From Bdellovibrionaceae bacterium UBA2316 (lineage in GTDB: Bacteria > Bdellovibrionota > Bdellovibrionia > Bdellovibrionales > Bdellovibrionaceae), in assembly GCA_002345205.1 (NCBI GenBank), contig DDVI01000129.1, positions 18,571 through 69,640 of the forward strand: 51,070 nt of DNA, in the 5' to 3' direction. Shown one piece after another: positions 34,642 through 43,181 of the stretch. The position numbers and the translations under genes were made by a program. How positions within the stretch are numbered: position 1 is the first letter of the stretch; every line of letters starts with the position of its first letter. The notes under the pieces were generated by a model, which made no database searches, was not told where the DNA came from, and saw only the letters and a list, made by a program, of their open reading frames with translations.

Positions 34642-35594
34642 TTCGGGCACTGAACAGCAATTTTACCTGCGACTCGATTTAGAGTTTCTTCACGAACACC
34701 ATCGGCATCAAACATCTTTACATCTGACAAGGATGTTTTCATTTGCTTTAAGGAGATGCATTCTAAATCGTTTCTATGACTCAGGGGAATTAGCGTCGTC
34801 ATTTTTTTTATGGTCGCAATTTTTCGAAGTGATGCCTTCGATGTATTTAAATTAGAGGCCAACCATTGATCAGTAAATGTACTTCGACTATAGATCGTAT
34901 CCAAAATGGCAGTCGGAGTACTGCTATTCATCGAAAATGAAACATCTAATTTATCGTTAAAACCATGTTTTTTAAAAATCGATTCAAGCGTGATCGGTGT
35001 TACCTTTTTATGTACAACGATTGTTGATAAAAGATTGCGATTATCTGTGGACTCAGCCAACTGTCGTAACGAATCGTCTTCTAGAAATGCAGACCTCACT
35101 GCCGCGACCTGAAAACTGAGATCATTTTTATGTGACTCCAATTCTTGCTTTAGCCATTCGTTTTCTTTTCCCTGATGAGCCGGTGAATGGGAATTGATCC
35201 ATCGAGTCTGCTCGTTAATAGCATTTAGTAGCTGGTCCTTTTCGTCATTGATTCTCTTTTCAGATATTCCAGCATAGGCTCCGAATCCGTAAATAATGAA
35301 AATTCCTAAAACACTAAGTCCCGCAAATGTGTTGAAAACTAGATTGGCCTTAGAACGAGCATAGAAAAACGCGAACGTAAGCAATCCACAACTTGAAGCA
35401 AAAATAGGAATAAATACCAAGGCAATAGCAGCTGTGGAAGAGCGCGACTGCAATACGCCCCAAGTATAAATTGGAAAACATATTAAAATAGACGCGAAAC
35501 TAAAAAGAAGTGGTTTCCAATCTTTTTTAGCTACAAATTCAAAGGCAAAAGCGAGGTATGTTAACGGTAGAACGATAAGTAAAAGAAATGCCAT
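34635..35594 (-). CDS. Membrane protein with possible LRV-like repeats
   Basis: A 319-residue protein with four predicted transmembrane helices in the first 110 residues (about 2-18, 28-46, 55-78, 88-107), then a soluble helical domain of about 200 residues. In it, QWLASNLNTSKASLRKIA resembles a leucine-rich variant (LRV) repeat, whose consensus is roughly LASNPNTPPELLxxLA, and two neighbouring segments (LAESTDNRNLLSTIV and ITLESIFKKHGF) are looser copies. No function can be given. A consensus promoter ends 8 bases before the ATG and there is no Shine-Dalgarno. Confidence 0.65.
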   Translation of the reverse strand: MAFLLLIVLPLTYLAFAFEFVAKKDWKPLLFSFASILICFPIYTWGVLQSRSSTAAIALVFIPIFASSCGLLTFAFFYARSKANLVFNTFAGLSVLGIFIIYGFGAYAGISEKRINDEKDQLLNAINEQTRWINSHSPAHQGKENEWLKQELESHKNDLSFQVAAVRSAFLEDDSLRQLAESTDNRNLLSTIVVHKKVTPITLESIFKKHGFNDKLDVSFSMNSSTPTAILDTIYSRSTFTDQWLASNLNTSKASLRKIATIKKMTTLIPLSHRNDLECISLKQMKTSLSDVKMFDADGVREETLNRVAGKIAVQCPNQ

Positions 35595-35602
35595 GCAGCA
35601 AG

Positions 35603-35631
35603 TATAAACTAAAGCACTTCACTGCTGTCAA
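35603..35631 (-). promoter_or_regulatory. Consensus promoter directly before a start codon
   Basis: On the minus strand: TTGACA (35631-35626), 17 bases, TTTATA (35608-35603), then 8 bases to the ATG at 35594. TATACT two bases further is an alternative -10 with a 19-base spacer. Either way the leader is only a few bases or absent. Confidence 0.6.
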
Positions 35632-35811
35632 AAGGAAAGGCAGTCAAAATTCACAGGTTTCGCTGAACAAAAGTTAGTAAGTTGTTTGGATAGACTACAG
35701 CAAAAAACACCTACTTAAAGATATACGTCTCACTATGACCCGCCATAAAAGTCAATACACGCACGGGTTTTAAAACTGTGACATACTCATTTATAAAGGC
35801 CGGGGGGATCT

Positions 35812-36453
35812 ATGAAATCAATTATTGTTTCGTCGCTGTTATTTTTAATACCGACATTCGCCCTATCCAAAGCGCCCGATTTATCACCTGGAAATTTCTC
35901 TTCGGCGTCATTAACTGTCGCTTTTGATCGCACTGTTAAGTTAACGGAAAAGAATAAATTTCGCTTTCCGGTAACAATTGACTCTTATAATCGTTGTTAT
36001 ATCACATCCCTGACTCCACTACTTAAAAAGAAGCTGGTTATTTCAAAGGGTAGTCAGTGGCGCTCGCAACCAAGTGCCGAATGGAGTGATTGGGACTCAA
36101 AAAATTTTAGTTTTAAACTCACTCATAAAAATACATCGGTTTTATTAAAGTGTGAACTTAACTTAGCAGGCGAAATTTTTCTGAATCACTCCAATCTGAT
36201 CAAAAAATCGTCTTCAGCATGTGCCAAACAGGGTGGTCAAATCCGCATCCATTCGCCAAAGTCGATTACTCAGCAAAAGATAGCGAAGAATACTCGACTG
36301 CCGACGTCCACCGTTGCATCGCAAGGCTATTGCATCAAACGAGTTGCAAAGCTGAATACCTCTAAATTCAGACTTGCGTTCTTAAAGCACAAGATCCATT
36401 TGAATATGGAGCTACTAACGAGCGACAACGAAGTCGAAACCGACACGTTCTAA
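35812..36453 (+). CDS. Exported basic protein, unknown function
   Basis: A 213-residue protein with a signal peptide (residues 1-19, FALSK) and a Lys/Ser/Thr-rich mature part with four Cys (RCYIT, LLKCEL, SACAKQ, QGYCIK) that could form two disulfides. GGGGGGATCT precedes the ATG as a strong ribosome site. Predicted strands in the first half suggest a small beta domain. No family recognised. The next gene in the same direction, 66 bases on, is also an exported unknown. Confidence 0.68.
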   Translation: MKSIIVSSLLFLIPTFALSKAPDLSPGNFSSASLTVAFDRTVKLTEKNKFRFPVTIDSYNRCYITSLTPLLKKKLVISKGSQWRSQPSAEWSDWDSKNFSFKLTHKNTSVLLKCELNLAGEIFLNHSNLIKKSSSACAKQGGQIRIHSPKSITQQKIAKNTRLPTSTVASQGYCIKRVAKLNTSKFRLAFLKHKIHLNMELLTSDNEVETDTF

Positions 36454-36519
36454 CGCAGTTAAACGGCTCTGTGTTTAACCTCCATACTTTGAAAGTAATC
36501 CGTCAAGATATTAGGCCTC

Positions 36520-37647
36520 ATGTCTGCTTGGATCGCCCGCTTACTTATTGTCCTAATTTTACCCTTAACAAGTTTTGGTAATTCGTGTTTGCGATTCTAT
36601 TTTCCCAAAATTTACTCTAATGATACTGCGTATGGGCTGCAAGCTTTCAATCTTAACCTTGAGCGTATTAAGACTAACCTTAGCAAAGCCAAAGACCTAA
36701 CGGACGAACAGAAGATAAAGTATCTCCTATCGTCGGATACACGTATCGTATTCTTCCGGCTGCAGAGCCTGTCTCGCATTTATGAAAAAGCGTACGATTT
36801 ACCGTTCTTTACCGAAAAGAAAGATTTCTTTAAAAGCTTTGAAGACTTGATTGGCAAAGTTGATCTTTACAACGGACTTGTGGCGACTTCAAAAAAGTTA
36901 AAACAACCACGCCTTGTAAAATACTTTGAAGACAAAAGGTCCGTCGCTGCTAAGAATCTACTAGAAGGATTAGAAAAGGAAGGCTTTACAGCTGATCCAT
37001 CTGGTAAGGTAAATAGCGTGTATCGCGAGCTTGCAGAATTTTCCGAGTGGAAAGATGCTGACAAAGACTTACGGCTACATATCAAACGTTTAGCAAAAGA
37101 AACACGAAAGCTTTTGGACGAAGTGAAAGATCGAAAATTCACTCAAGATGACATCGAACTTGGCTTACACGAACTACGCCGAAAATTGCGCTGGCCACTG
37201 ATTCATATTCAAACATTAAATCGCTTAACGACTTACAACGAATCGGTTAGCGTACCGGCCGATGTACAGAAATACTTTGATGTTATGTCGGCTCACAATC
37301 CAAAAATTTTGAAAAGCGGGTTTTTACGTATGACTACGCCTGACATTAAACACCCGGCTCAAATTCCATTAATTCCGCATGCGATGCTAACAGACATCGT
37401 ATCAGAAATTGGAACTCAAAAAGACAAAGCCGAAGCTGATATTTACATCGTAGAAGCGATGCGCGAGCTAGGATTTGCGGCTCGCACTCGGGCTAAAGTG
37501 ACCGCCGATCTGATAGCCTCTACGGGACGTACAGAAATCCTTGATCACAAGGCACTTGCTGATAAATACCAGTCCGAACTCGAATCCTCTGGGCTGCTGT
37601 TGTACTATGCGGAACAGCTGGAAAAACTGAACGATATCATACCATGA
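36520..37647 (+). CDS. Exported helical protein, unknown function
   Basis: A 375-residue protein with a signal peptide (residues 1-20, TSFGN) and a nearly all-helical, charged mature part. A segment around 205-230 (DIELGLHELRRKLRWPLIHI) faintly recalls the His/Arg-rich helices of CHAD domains, which bind polyphosphate, but the pairing of repeats expected of CHAD is not evident, so I give no function. It precedes an M14 carboxypeptidase gene by about 90 bases; both are plus strand. Confidence 0.68.
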   Translation: MSAWIARLLIVLILPLTSFGNSCLRFYFPKIYSNDTAYGLQAFNLNLERIKTNLSKAKDLTDEQKIKYLLSSDTRIVFFRLQSLSRIYEKAYDLPFFTEKKDFFKSFEDLIGKVDLYNGLVATSKKLKQPRLVKYFEDKRSVAAKNLLEGLEKEGFTADPSGKVNSVYRELAEFSEWKDADKDLRLHIKRLAKETRKLLDEVKDRKFTQDDIELGLHELRRKLRWPLIHIQTLNRLTTYNESVSVPADVQKYFDVMSAHNPKILKSGFLRMTTPDIKHPAQIPLIPHAMLTDIVSEIGTQKDKAEADIYIVEAMRELGFAARTRAKVTADLIASTGRTEILDHKALADKYQSELESSGLLLYYAEQLEKLNDIIP

Positions 37648-37739
37648 CACGCTGGGTTCTATTGACCACCCTTTAATCACATGATTTGTTGGTGCCCGCC
37701 TCGCACGCACGCGTGGTCTCAAACAATAGGGTTATGTCT

Positions 37740-38666
37740 ATGTTATTTTTTAAACTTCTTATCGTGGTAAGTTTTGCGCTTCCTGCGATGTCTCGTACTC
37801 TTGGTCAGGAAAGCGATTCTGGAACTAAAGGTCCTCCGTATGCTGAGCTTGTAAAATACTTTGCCAGTCTTCCTCAAAAATATCCTGAGTTCATTCAAGT
37901 TAGCCAATTCGGGACAACGCCAAAAGGTCGCCCCTTAGTTGTGTTAAAAGTTTCGTACCCAACCCGTTTTTTATCTCCCCGTTTTGTAGCGTCACGTTCG
38001 CAAAAAGCTGCGATTTTAATTACGGGTACAACTCATGGTGACGAATACCTAGGAATTGAAGATCGGTTACCTGAATGGTTTGCAAGCGAAGGCGTACGTG
38101 ATCCCATCATTGCACCGTACTTTCAATCTGGCGGCGTAATTTATTTGGTTCCAATTTTCAATCCCGATGGTTACGAAGCTCGCCAGCGTGGTAACTCAAG
38201 AGGCGTAGATTTAAATCGTGATTTCACTGTTAAACAAGCTCAATTCGAAGGCTTCAAAGAAGTCGAAACTCAGGCTGTACGTGATATGCTAATGAATCAG
38301 CTTAAAATCAATCAACAGCGATTGTTAATCTCTATGGACTATCATTGTTGCATCGGTGCGGCTCTATACCCTTGGTCATTTAGCAAAGCACCTCAATTAC
38401 CAGCTGACCATTTAGCGCTTTATAAAAACTACGGAACTATTATGACTAATATTTTCGGCGCTGATTTCAGAGTGGGAACAACTCCTGTTGTATTAGGCTA
38501 CTCAGCGATTGGAACCAGCAAAGATTATTACTATGAAAACTACGGCTCAATGAGTTTTACGTTCGAAGGCGAATACCGTACAGAAAAAAATAAGTTCCCT
38601 CAACACGTACAAATGTGGAGAAGCTTAATCCAGTACGGACAGCTAACTCGCGGAATTCTTCGCTAA
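37740..38666 (+). CDS. M14-family zinc carboxypeptidase, exported
   Basis: A 308-residue exported carboxypeptidase. Signal peptide to about 17. Zinc ligands His99 and Glu102 (THGDE) and His202 (DYHCC), substrate motifs NPDGY and GVDLNRDF, and catalytic Glu276 in SFTFEGEY. M14 enzymes remove C-terminal residues or, in the MpaA branch, trim murein peptides. The start is either ATG 37734 or 37740; AGGG fits 37740 better (8 bases against 2). A strong terminator follows, shared with a second, convergent M14 gene. Confidence 0.88.
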   Translation: MLFFKLLIVVSFALPAMSRTLGQESDSGTKGPPYAELVKYFASLPQKYPEFIQVSQFGTTPKGRPLVVLKVSYPTRFLSPRFVASRSQKAAILITGTTHGDEYLGIEDRLPEWFASEGVRDPIIAPYFQSGGVIYLVPIFNPDGYEARQRGNSRGVDLNRDFTVKQAQFEGFKEVETQAVRDMLMNQLKINQQRLLISMDYHCCIGAALYPWSFSKAPQLPADHLALYKNYGTIMTNIFGADFRVGTTPVVLGYSAIGTSKDYYYENYGSMSFTFEGEYRTEKNKFPQHVQMWRSLIQYGQLTRGILR

Positions 38667-38690
38667 TTAACCTGAATCGGCTCTACTAGT

Positions 38691-38721
38691 AAAAAAGGCT
38701 GCCTTGCGAGCAGCCTTTTTT
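38691..38721. terminator. Bidirectional terminator between two M14 genes
   Basis: AAAAAAGGCTGC (38691-38702), 7-base loop, GCAGCCTTTTTT (38710-38721): a perfect 12-bp stem flanked by A and T runs, efficient in both directions. Confidence 0.9.
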
Positions 38722-38745
38722 ATTTTATTCATTCAACTCTTTAAA

Positions 38746-40206
38746 CTAGAACGAAATCACTTGCGTTTGGGGAGCACCAGCCATTTGAACCTGGATTTGC
38801 TTTGAACGACCATCAGCTAATTTCACATCTAATGTGTACAAGCCCGGATCTAACACTTTAAAAAAGTTTCCGGCCGCATTTGTTTTCATTGGCTTTTCAC
38901 CCTTGTTTTTTATGATCCCAGAAACAGTGATCGTCGCTTCCAACGGTTGGAAACGTGATGCTGATACTACTTTTAAGCTAAGCATGTTTTGGCTCATACG
39001 TTGGATAAAGTAGGCCCATGCTTTTCTGTGTTTAACTAACGTCGGCTCACGAACTTCGTAAGCGGGTTGGAAGCTTTGATTCACTTCGAACGTAAATGAC
39101 AAAGCCCCAAATTCAGAATGCATGAAACCCATTGAATCACCATCTACTGAGTACAACAATTTCCAAGGAGTACCCGCAGTGTATGTTCCTTTATTGCTAT
39201 CAGACGGCAGCATTGATGCTAGTTCGCCACCAATTTTTTGGTGAAGTGTATTTTCACCCGTGAAAGCGCCTTGGCAACCATATGGATACAACACTAGTTC
39301 ACTGTAGGAATGGTAGCTTAATGAAGCTGTCGGGTACGTCATTAAACCCAATTTCATTAACGCTTGCGTTTCTGGCTCACTACCGGCTGATGCCCCTCTA
39401 TATGTATCAGAAGATGGGCTACCTGATGAACCACTGCACGAGTTCCATGCAAATGTGTAGTTACGATTTAAATCTACACCATGAACGTTGTTACCGTTTG
39501 CACGCGCATTTTTTCTCCACCATGTGTCTGATGTCCACACGATGTTGTTTCCATCAACGTTTAACATGGGAACAATCCAAATATTCCACGCTTCGATCAA
39601 TTGGTTCCAACGCGAATTTTGACGTTTCATCGACAAAATCACATCCGCCACGTCCATCACGATTTCAGATGTCATCACTTCACGCGCGTGGTGCATACCA
39701 TCCAAAATTAAAGTTGGCTTATTGAAGTACGTCGGATCATTACGCTTTGCTGATTTAGAAAGTAGTAACGCATAAATGGGACGACCTTGATTTGATTTAC
39801 CAATTTGCTCTAAACGACTGTCGTTTGGAAATTGAGCTTGAATCTTTTTTAACTTCTCTTCAACTTTTTGAGGATTCAAATAACGAGGATCTAATTTATC
39901 GGTCGCCTCAATACCCGGCGTATGCGTATTCTTCACCATGAACGGAACACGATATTGATTTAAACGATCAATACCCGCCTGGTTTGTGATGACTTCGATT
40001 TTACCTTCTTGCCATTTCACACCAGCGATATCGTAATCATTTTGCTTTAGCCAGGCTAAGTAGCTTTGCATTTGCTGGAAATTAAGAGGAGCTTGAACAT
40101 ACACTTGAAAACGACTTGCCGAAAGTCGAGTTTGGACTTGAGCTTCGCTTGTGAACCCAACCATGAGAACCGCAGCGAAAACTGACAATAATCCTTTCTT
40201 AAACAT
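38746..40206 (-). CDS. Secreted M14 zinc carboxypeptidase with propeptide and C-terminal domain
   Basis: A 486-residue multidomain carboxypeptidase A/T-like enzyme. Signal peptide to about 22, a propeptide-like region to about 105 (FQVYVQAPLNFQQ...), the peptidase domain (about 110-410) with His173-x-x-Glu176 (HHAREV), His299 (SYHSYSE) and catalytic Glu374 (SFTFEVNQ), then a C-terminal beta domain (about 410-486) like a carboxypeptidase regulatory or Ig-like fold (GIIKNKGEKPMKTNAAG). The start is the ATG at 40206 with AAGGATG upstream; the longer frame (to 40287) has no support. Propeptide plus secretion suits an extracellular digestive protease. Confidence 0.92.
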   Translation of the reverse strand: MFKKGLLSVFAAVLMVGFTSEAQVQTRLSASRFQVYVQAPLNFQQMQSYLAWLKQNDYDIAGVKWQEGKIEVITNQAGIDRLNQYRVPFMVKNTHTPGIEATDKLDPRYLNPQKVEEKLKKIQAQFPNDSRLEQIGKSNQGRPIYALLLSKSAKRNDPTYFNKPTLILDGMHHAREVMTSEIVMDVADVILSMKRQNSRWNQLIEAWNIWIVPMLNVDGNNIVWTSDTWWRKNARANGNNVHGVDLNRNYTFAWNSCSGSSGSPSSDTYRGASAGSEPETQALMKLGLMTYPTASLSYHSYSELVLYPYGCQGAFTGENTLHQKIGGELASMLPSDSNKGTYTAGTPWKLLYSVDGDSMGFMHSEFGALSFTFEVNQSFQPAYEVREPTLVKHRKAWAYFIQRMSQNMLSLKVVSASRFQPLEATITVSGIIKNKGEKPMKTNAAGNFFKVLDPGLYTLDVKLADGRSKQIQVQMAGAPQTQVISF

Positions 40207-40354
40207 AAAACATCCTTTGTCTATTGAGTTGAAAGTCCTACTATTCAAACTTAGTTTTTGACTAAGGTCTAGAGAAATAGCTGGCAACCTACAGAATAGT
40301 TATGGGAAAACACGCTCTTATAAGGATTGTTTATTTAAGAAATAAGAAACAAGA

Positions 40355-40377
40355 AAGGCTAAGTATCACTTAGCCTT
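40355..40377 (-). terminator. Terminator of lexA
   Basis: AAGGCTAAGT (40355-40364), loop ATC, ACTTAGCCTT (40368-40377): a perfect 10-bp stem 15 bases past the lexA stop. On the minus strand it is followed by TTCTTGTTTCTT, an interrupted T tract. Confidence 0.7.
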
Positions 40378-40391
40378 CGGTTAACATTAAT

Positions 40392-41207
40392 TTAGAACTT
40401 TCTAACAAGTCCAACCACGACACCTTTAATGGTGACCTGATCTGGTTCATAAAACAAAGACTTCAACTTACTGTTTGATGGACGAAGTTCAATCTTTTGA
40501 TTTTCGTTATGATTTGATTTTGATTTATAATAGATTCTCTTAACAGTGGCTTCGTTATCCACAGAAGCCACAATGATATCCCCATTCTTAGCGTGATTTT
40601 GCTCTTGAACAAGAATGAAGTCCGCATCATTGATGCCTTCTTCAATCATTGAATCCCCTTCGACTTTCACGACAAACGTAGCTTCTGGCTGCTTCACTAA
40701 TAGTGGAATCACGTCTAGAGTTTCATTTTCAATCGTACGCTCAATGGGATTACCCGCAGCTACGCGTCCCAAATAGGGAAACTCACCCATAGACAATCTG
40801 TTAGAAAATTGGGGAGAGGACAGAACTTCCCTCTGACCTTTCAAATTCGAAACCGTGGGCAACGGTTTCGACAAGTTCTGGAGGAGCTTGGTTTGGGAAT
40901 CACTAGGAAATTCTGTCTTCTTCGTAACGTTTAAAATTTTATCTTTAAAGAAATCTGATGTTTGCAAAATCTCAATACAGCGTTTTTGGCCTGGAAACAG
41001 GCGAAGGTAGCTCTTGTTCTGCAATTGTTTTAAGTAGTTCTGTACCGAGTTAAATGAAGCCAGTCCAAAGTGGTCCTTGATCTCTTGATACGAGGGACTG
41101 TGACCGTTTTCAAGAAAGTAGGCAGTTACAAAATCTAAAACACCCTTCTCTTTCGGAGAAAGGGGTTTTAGGTTTTGTGGGAGGGGTGGTGTATTGGACT
41201 TAGTCAT
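40392..41207 (-). CDS. lexA: LexA-type SOS repressor with enlarged linker
   Basis: A 271-residue LexA. The winged helix-turn-helix occupies about 14-80 (SPSYQEIKDHFGLASFNSVQNYL), and the self-cleaving S24 domain 140-271. Cleavage site Ala151-Gly152 (GRVAAGNPI), Ser186 (GDSMIEEG) and Lys223 (ATVKR) have exactly the E. coli spacing of 35 and 72 residues. Between the domains lies a Ser/Thr/Gln-rich linker of about 60 residues; E. coli LexA has 202 residues in all. Activated RecA* would trigger cleavage and derepress DNA-repair genes. A palindrome in its promoter is a candidate autoregulatory box; no Shine-Dalgarno precedes the ATG. Confidence 0.93.
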   Translation of the reverse strand: MTKSNTPPLPQNLKPLSPKEKGVLDFVTAYFLENGHSPSYQEIKDHFGLASFNSVQNYLKQLQNKSYLRLFPGQKRCIEILQTSDFFKDKILNVTKKTEFPSDSQTKLLQNLSKPLPTVSNLKGQREVLSSPQFSNRLSMGEFPYLGRVAAGNPIERTIENETLDVIPLLVKQPEATFVVKVEGDSMIEEGINDADFILVQEQNHAKNGDIIVASVDNEATVKRIYYKSKSNHNENQKIELRPSNSKLKSLFYEPDQVTIKGVVVGLVRKF

Positions 41208-41217
41208 ATTTACACCA

Positions 41218-41247
41218 AATTTACACTGTAGAGTGTATGTAAGTCAA
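41218..41247 (-). promoter_or_regulatory. lexA promoter with embedded candidate SOS box
   Basis: On the minus strand: TTGACT (41247-41242), 18 bases, TAAATT (41223-41218), then 10 bases to the ATG. The perfect inverted repeat TACACT-N4-AGTGTA (41222-41237) fills the spacer and touches the -10, an ideal position for repression. The published Bdellovibrio LexA motif, as I recall it, is TTAC-N3-GTAA, which does not match exactly; TTAC and GTAA do flank this palindrome, 14 bases apart. Confidence 0.65.
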
Positions 41248-41305
41248 CCCTCTGATTTTAACAATTATTAATTTATAGATCTTGGTCTAGGAAAACCCTA
41301 AAAGT

Positions 41306-41470
41306 TTAATTAGGGCTTTTAATTTCAGCATTTAGACCGGTCTTGATCGCCGGTTTGTCATTTGACGCCAGCCATCCTGACGTAGGTCCTGAGCAGTTTT
41401 GAAAGGAAACGATCAAAAACGGATTTATCACCACGAACAACGTAAACAAACGTACCGATTTACCCAGCAT
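41306..41470 (-). CDS. Small lipoprotein-like protein with FQNCS motif
   Basis: A 54-residue protein: basic start (MLGKSVR), hydrophobic segment, then VSFQNCSGPTSG with the only Cys at 26, and a short hydrophilic tail. The layout is that of a lipoprotein signal, but the residue before Cys is Asn instead of Gly, Ala or Ser. The same FQNCS occurs in the unrelated gene at 46.8-47.5 kb. The start at 41470 has a perfect AAGGAGG 5 bases upstream. Function unknown. Confidence 0.7.
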   Translation of the reverse strand: MLGKSVRLFTLFVVINPFLIVSFQNCSGPTSGWLASNDKPAIKTGLNAEIKSPN

Positions 41471-41564
41471 GAATTCCTCCTTCAGCATCTTTAGATTGTA
41501 AGACACTGTGGTAAAAAACATTCAGTGATCTTTTTTTTCTTATCAAAATAAGACAAAACAAGCT

Positions 41565-41570
41565 TATAAT
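41565..41570 (+). promoter_or_regulatory. Consensus -10 TATAAT before an M14 gene
   Basis: A perfect TATAAT 10 bases before the ATG at 41581. No convincing -35 is seen and there is no Shine-Dalgarno, so translation probably begins at or very near the 5' end of the message. Confidence 0.5.
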
Positions 41571-41580
41571 ATTATTTCAG

Positions 41581-42483
41581 ATGAAATTCACCGACTCAAA
41601 AATATTCAAACACTCGTTTTTTATTATTCTTTTATCGTATTCTTTTTCGTCGTTTGCCACGGAAGAGACGAAGCAGACACCGACGCCCGATGCGGCTCAA
41701 GGCGATGTTAAATCGGCAACTTCTCCTGCGAATATCGCAGACATTTGCATGCAAAGCTTAAAAGCATTTCCAGGTGAATCAAATTCAAAACTCTTATTAG
41801 AAGCCTGCAAACGCGCTCTCGTTCTGGATGATTGCCAAAGCGTGAATGGCGTACCTATCTATCACTATGACCACACTGGTAAAGACAAAACACCAAAGCG
41901 TATTCTAGCCTTTTCGCTTATTCACGGTGATGAAACTCACGCGGGAACTGTCGGTCGTTATTGGATGGAACGTTTAGAAGAAATCGAACCACGCAACGAG
42001 TGGCGAGTCATCCCTGTTTTGAATCCAGATGGTGTTAAACAATACACTCGTTATAATGCTAACAAGATCGACTTGAATAGAAATTTTCCTACAAAAGATT
42101 GGGATGAGTTAGCGCAGAAATATTGGAAACTTCATGCTCAAAGTTCCCCACGTCGATTTCCTGGTTCGCAATCTGGCAGTGAACCAGAAACCAAGTGTGC
42201 CCTTAAGCACATCGAAGACTTCAAACCTGATTTCATAATTTCAATTCACACACCCTTAAACGTTCTAGATTTTGATGGTCCTCGTGTTCCAGCGCCTAAA
42301 TATAGTTATCTTCCTTGGAGGTCACTAGGCCACTTCCCGGGTAGTTTAGGTCGTTATATGTGGTTTGAGCGCAGTGTGCCTGTATTAACCATGGAATTGA
42401 AAGGCACTTTACCAAAATCCAATTCCCCATTTGAAACTCTTCAAGACTTAATTGGTACTTTGGTTAAATATGATATGAAATAG
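41581..42483 (+). CDS. M14-family peptidase, murein-amidase (MpaA)-like, exported
   Basis: A 300-residue M14 metallopeptidase with a signal peptide (to about 26, SSFATE). Zinc ligands His115 and Glu118 (IHGDE) and His223 (SIHTP); NPDG and DLNRNFPT (164-171) bind the substrate carboxylate; catalytic Glu272 in LTMELKG. This compact version with HGDE and SIHTP resembles MpaA, which cuts the gamma-D-Glu-diaminopimelate bond of murein peptides. E. coli MpaA is cytoplasmic, this one is exported, so its target could be intact wall. It is the third M14 gene within 5 kb. A methyltransferase gene follows 8 bases on. Confidence 0.85.
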   Translation: MKFTDSKIFKHSFFIILLSYSFSSFATEETKQTPTPDAAQGDVKSATSPANIADICMQSLKAFPGESNSKLLLEACKRALVLDDCQSVNGVPIYHYDHTGKDKTPKRILAFSLIHGDETHAGTVGRYWMERLEEIEPRNEWRVIPVLNPDGVKQYTRYNANKIDLNRNFPTKDWDELAQKYWKLHAQSSPRRFPGSQSGSEPETKCALKHIEDFKPDFIISIHTPLNVLDFDGPRVPAPKYSYLPWRSLGHFPGSLGRYMWFERSVPVLTMELKGTLPKSNSPFETLQDLIGTLVKYDMK

Positions 42484-42490
42484 AGTTTCG

Positions 42491-43084
42491 ATGCGATCAC
42501 ATCAGAACTATATAAATAAAAATCAATTTCGCTCAGTAAAAGATTTACTTTTAAAAGCACTCAAAGAAATAACGATCCAAAATCCAACTCAAGCTATTGA
42601 TTTGGGTTGCGGTTTGGGTATTGAAACTGCCTATCTAGCGAACGCATTCGATTGGCCAGTTCTTGCCATCGATGGGAATGCTGAATTGCTTGCCATGGCT
42701 AAAAATAAAATCAAGGACTCTCAGAAGACGCAGGTTGAGTTTTTACATTGCTCATTTGAGTACTTAGCGAATCTTCCGTCTTGTGATTTTTTGTATAGCT
42801 ATCATTCACTACACTTTATTGATGACGCCCACTTTGAGCGAGTATGGACAATGATGTTGTCGGCATTGAAGCCCAACGGGGTTATTGCTCTTAGCTTGTT
42901 TGGCCCAGAGGATGCGATGGTGAAAAAGAAACATGCGCTAGGAATCTCTGAAGATGAACTCAGGAAAAGATTAAAAAATTTAAATATAAAATATATCAAT
43001 TCTGTTAAAGAACGCGGACAAGAAATTCTAAATTATATCGAAGTCATTGCCATTAAAAACAATAGTATCGCGCCACAAATTTAA
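42491..43084 (+). CDS. Class I SAM-dependent methyltransferase, unknown substrate
   Basis: A 197-residue methyltransferase with the Rossmann fold: motif I AIDLGCGLGIETAYLA (about 36-51), the acidic end of strand 2 VLAIDGN (Asp at about 60), motif III CDFLYSYHSLHFI and post-motif LKPNGVIALSLFGP. No substrate clue. It begins 8 bases after the M14 gene with only a weak ribosome site, so translation likely continues from it. Confidence 0.8.
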   Translation: MRSHQNYINKNQFRSVKDLLLKALKEITIQNPTQAIDLGCGLGIETAYLANAFDWPVLAIDGNAELLAMAKNKIKDSQKTQVEFLHCSFEYLANLPSCDFLYSYHSLHFIDDAHFERVWTMMLSALKPNGVIALSLFGPEDAMVKKKHALGISEDELRKRLKNLNIKYINSVKERGQEILNYIEVIAIKNNSIAPQI

Positions 43085-43134
43085 ACGCTTAAGACGTTGG
43101 TCCAATTTACACAAACTCAATTATGGTCACTTGA

Positions 43135-43157
43135 TTTACATATAATTTACATATACT
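43135..43157 (+). promoter_or_regulatory. Tandem TTTACATATA repeats and promoter of a small ORF
   Basis: Two 11-base units (TTTACATATAA at 43135-43145, TTTACATATAC at 43146-43156) precede the small gene at 43182. TATACT (43152-43157) is a likely -10, with TTGATT (43131-43136) as a -35 at a short 15-base spacing. An 11-base period matches one DNA turn, so regulator binding is possible. Confidence 0.45.
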
Positions 43158-43181
43158 CTGGTTTTATAGAAAAGGAGTTCT

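Noticed and set aside
35812..38666. Three consecutive exported-protein genes as a secretion or defence system
   Set aside because: The two unknowns and the M14 peptidase are spaced 60-90 bases apart, with no ATPase, pore, toxin or immunity features; ordinary exported proteins are the simpler reading.
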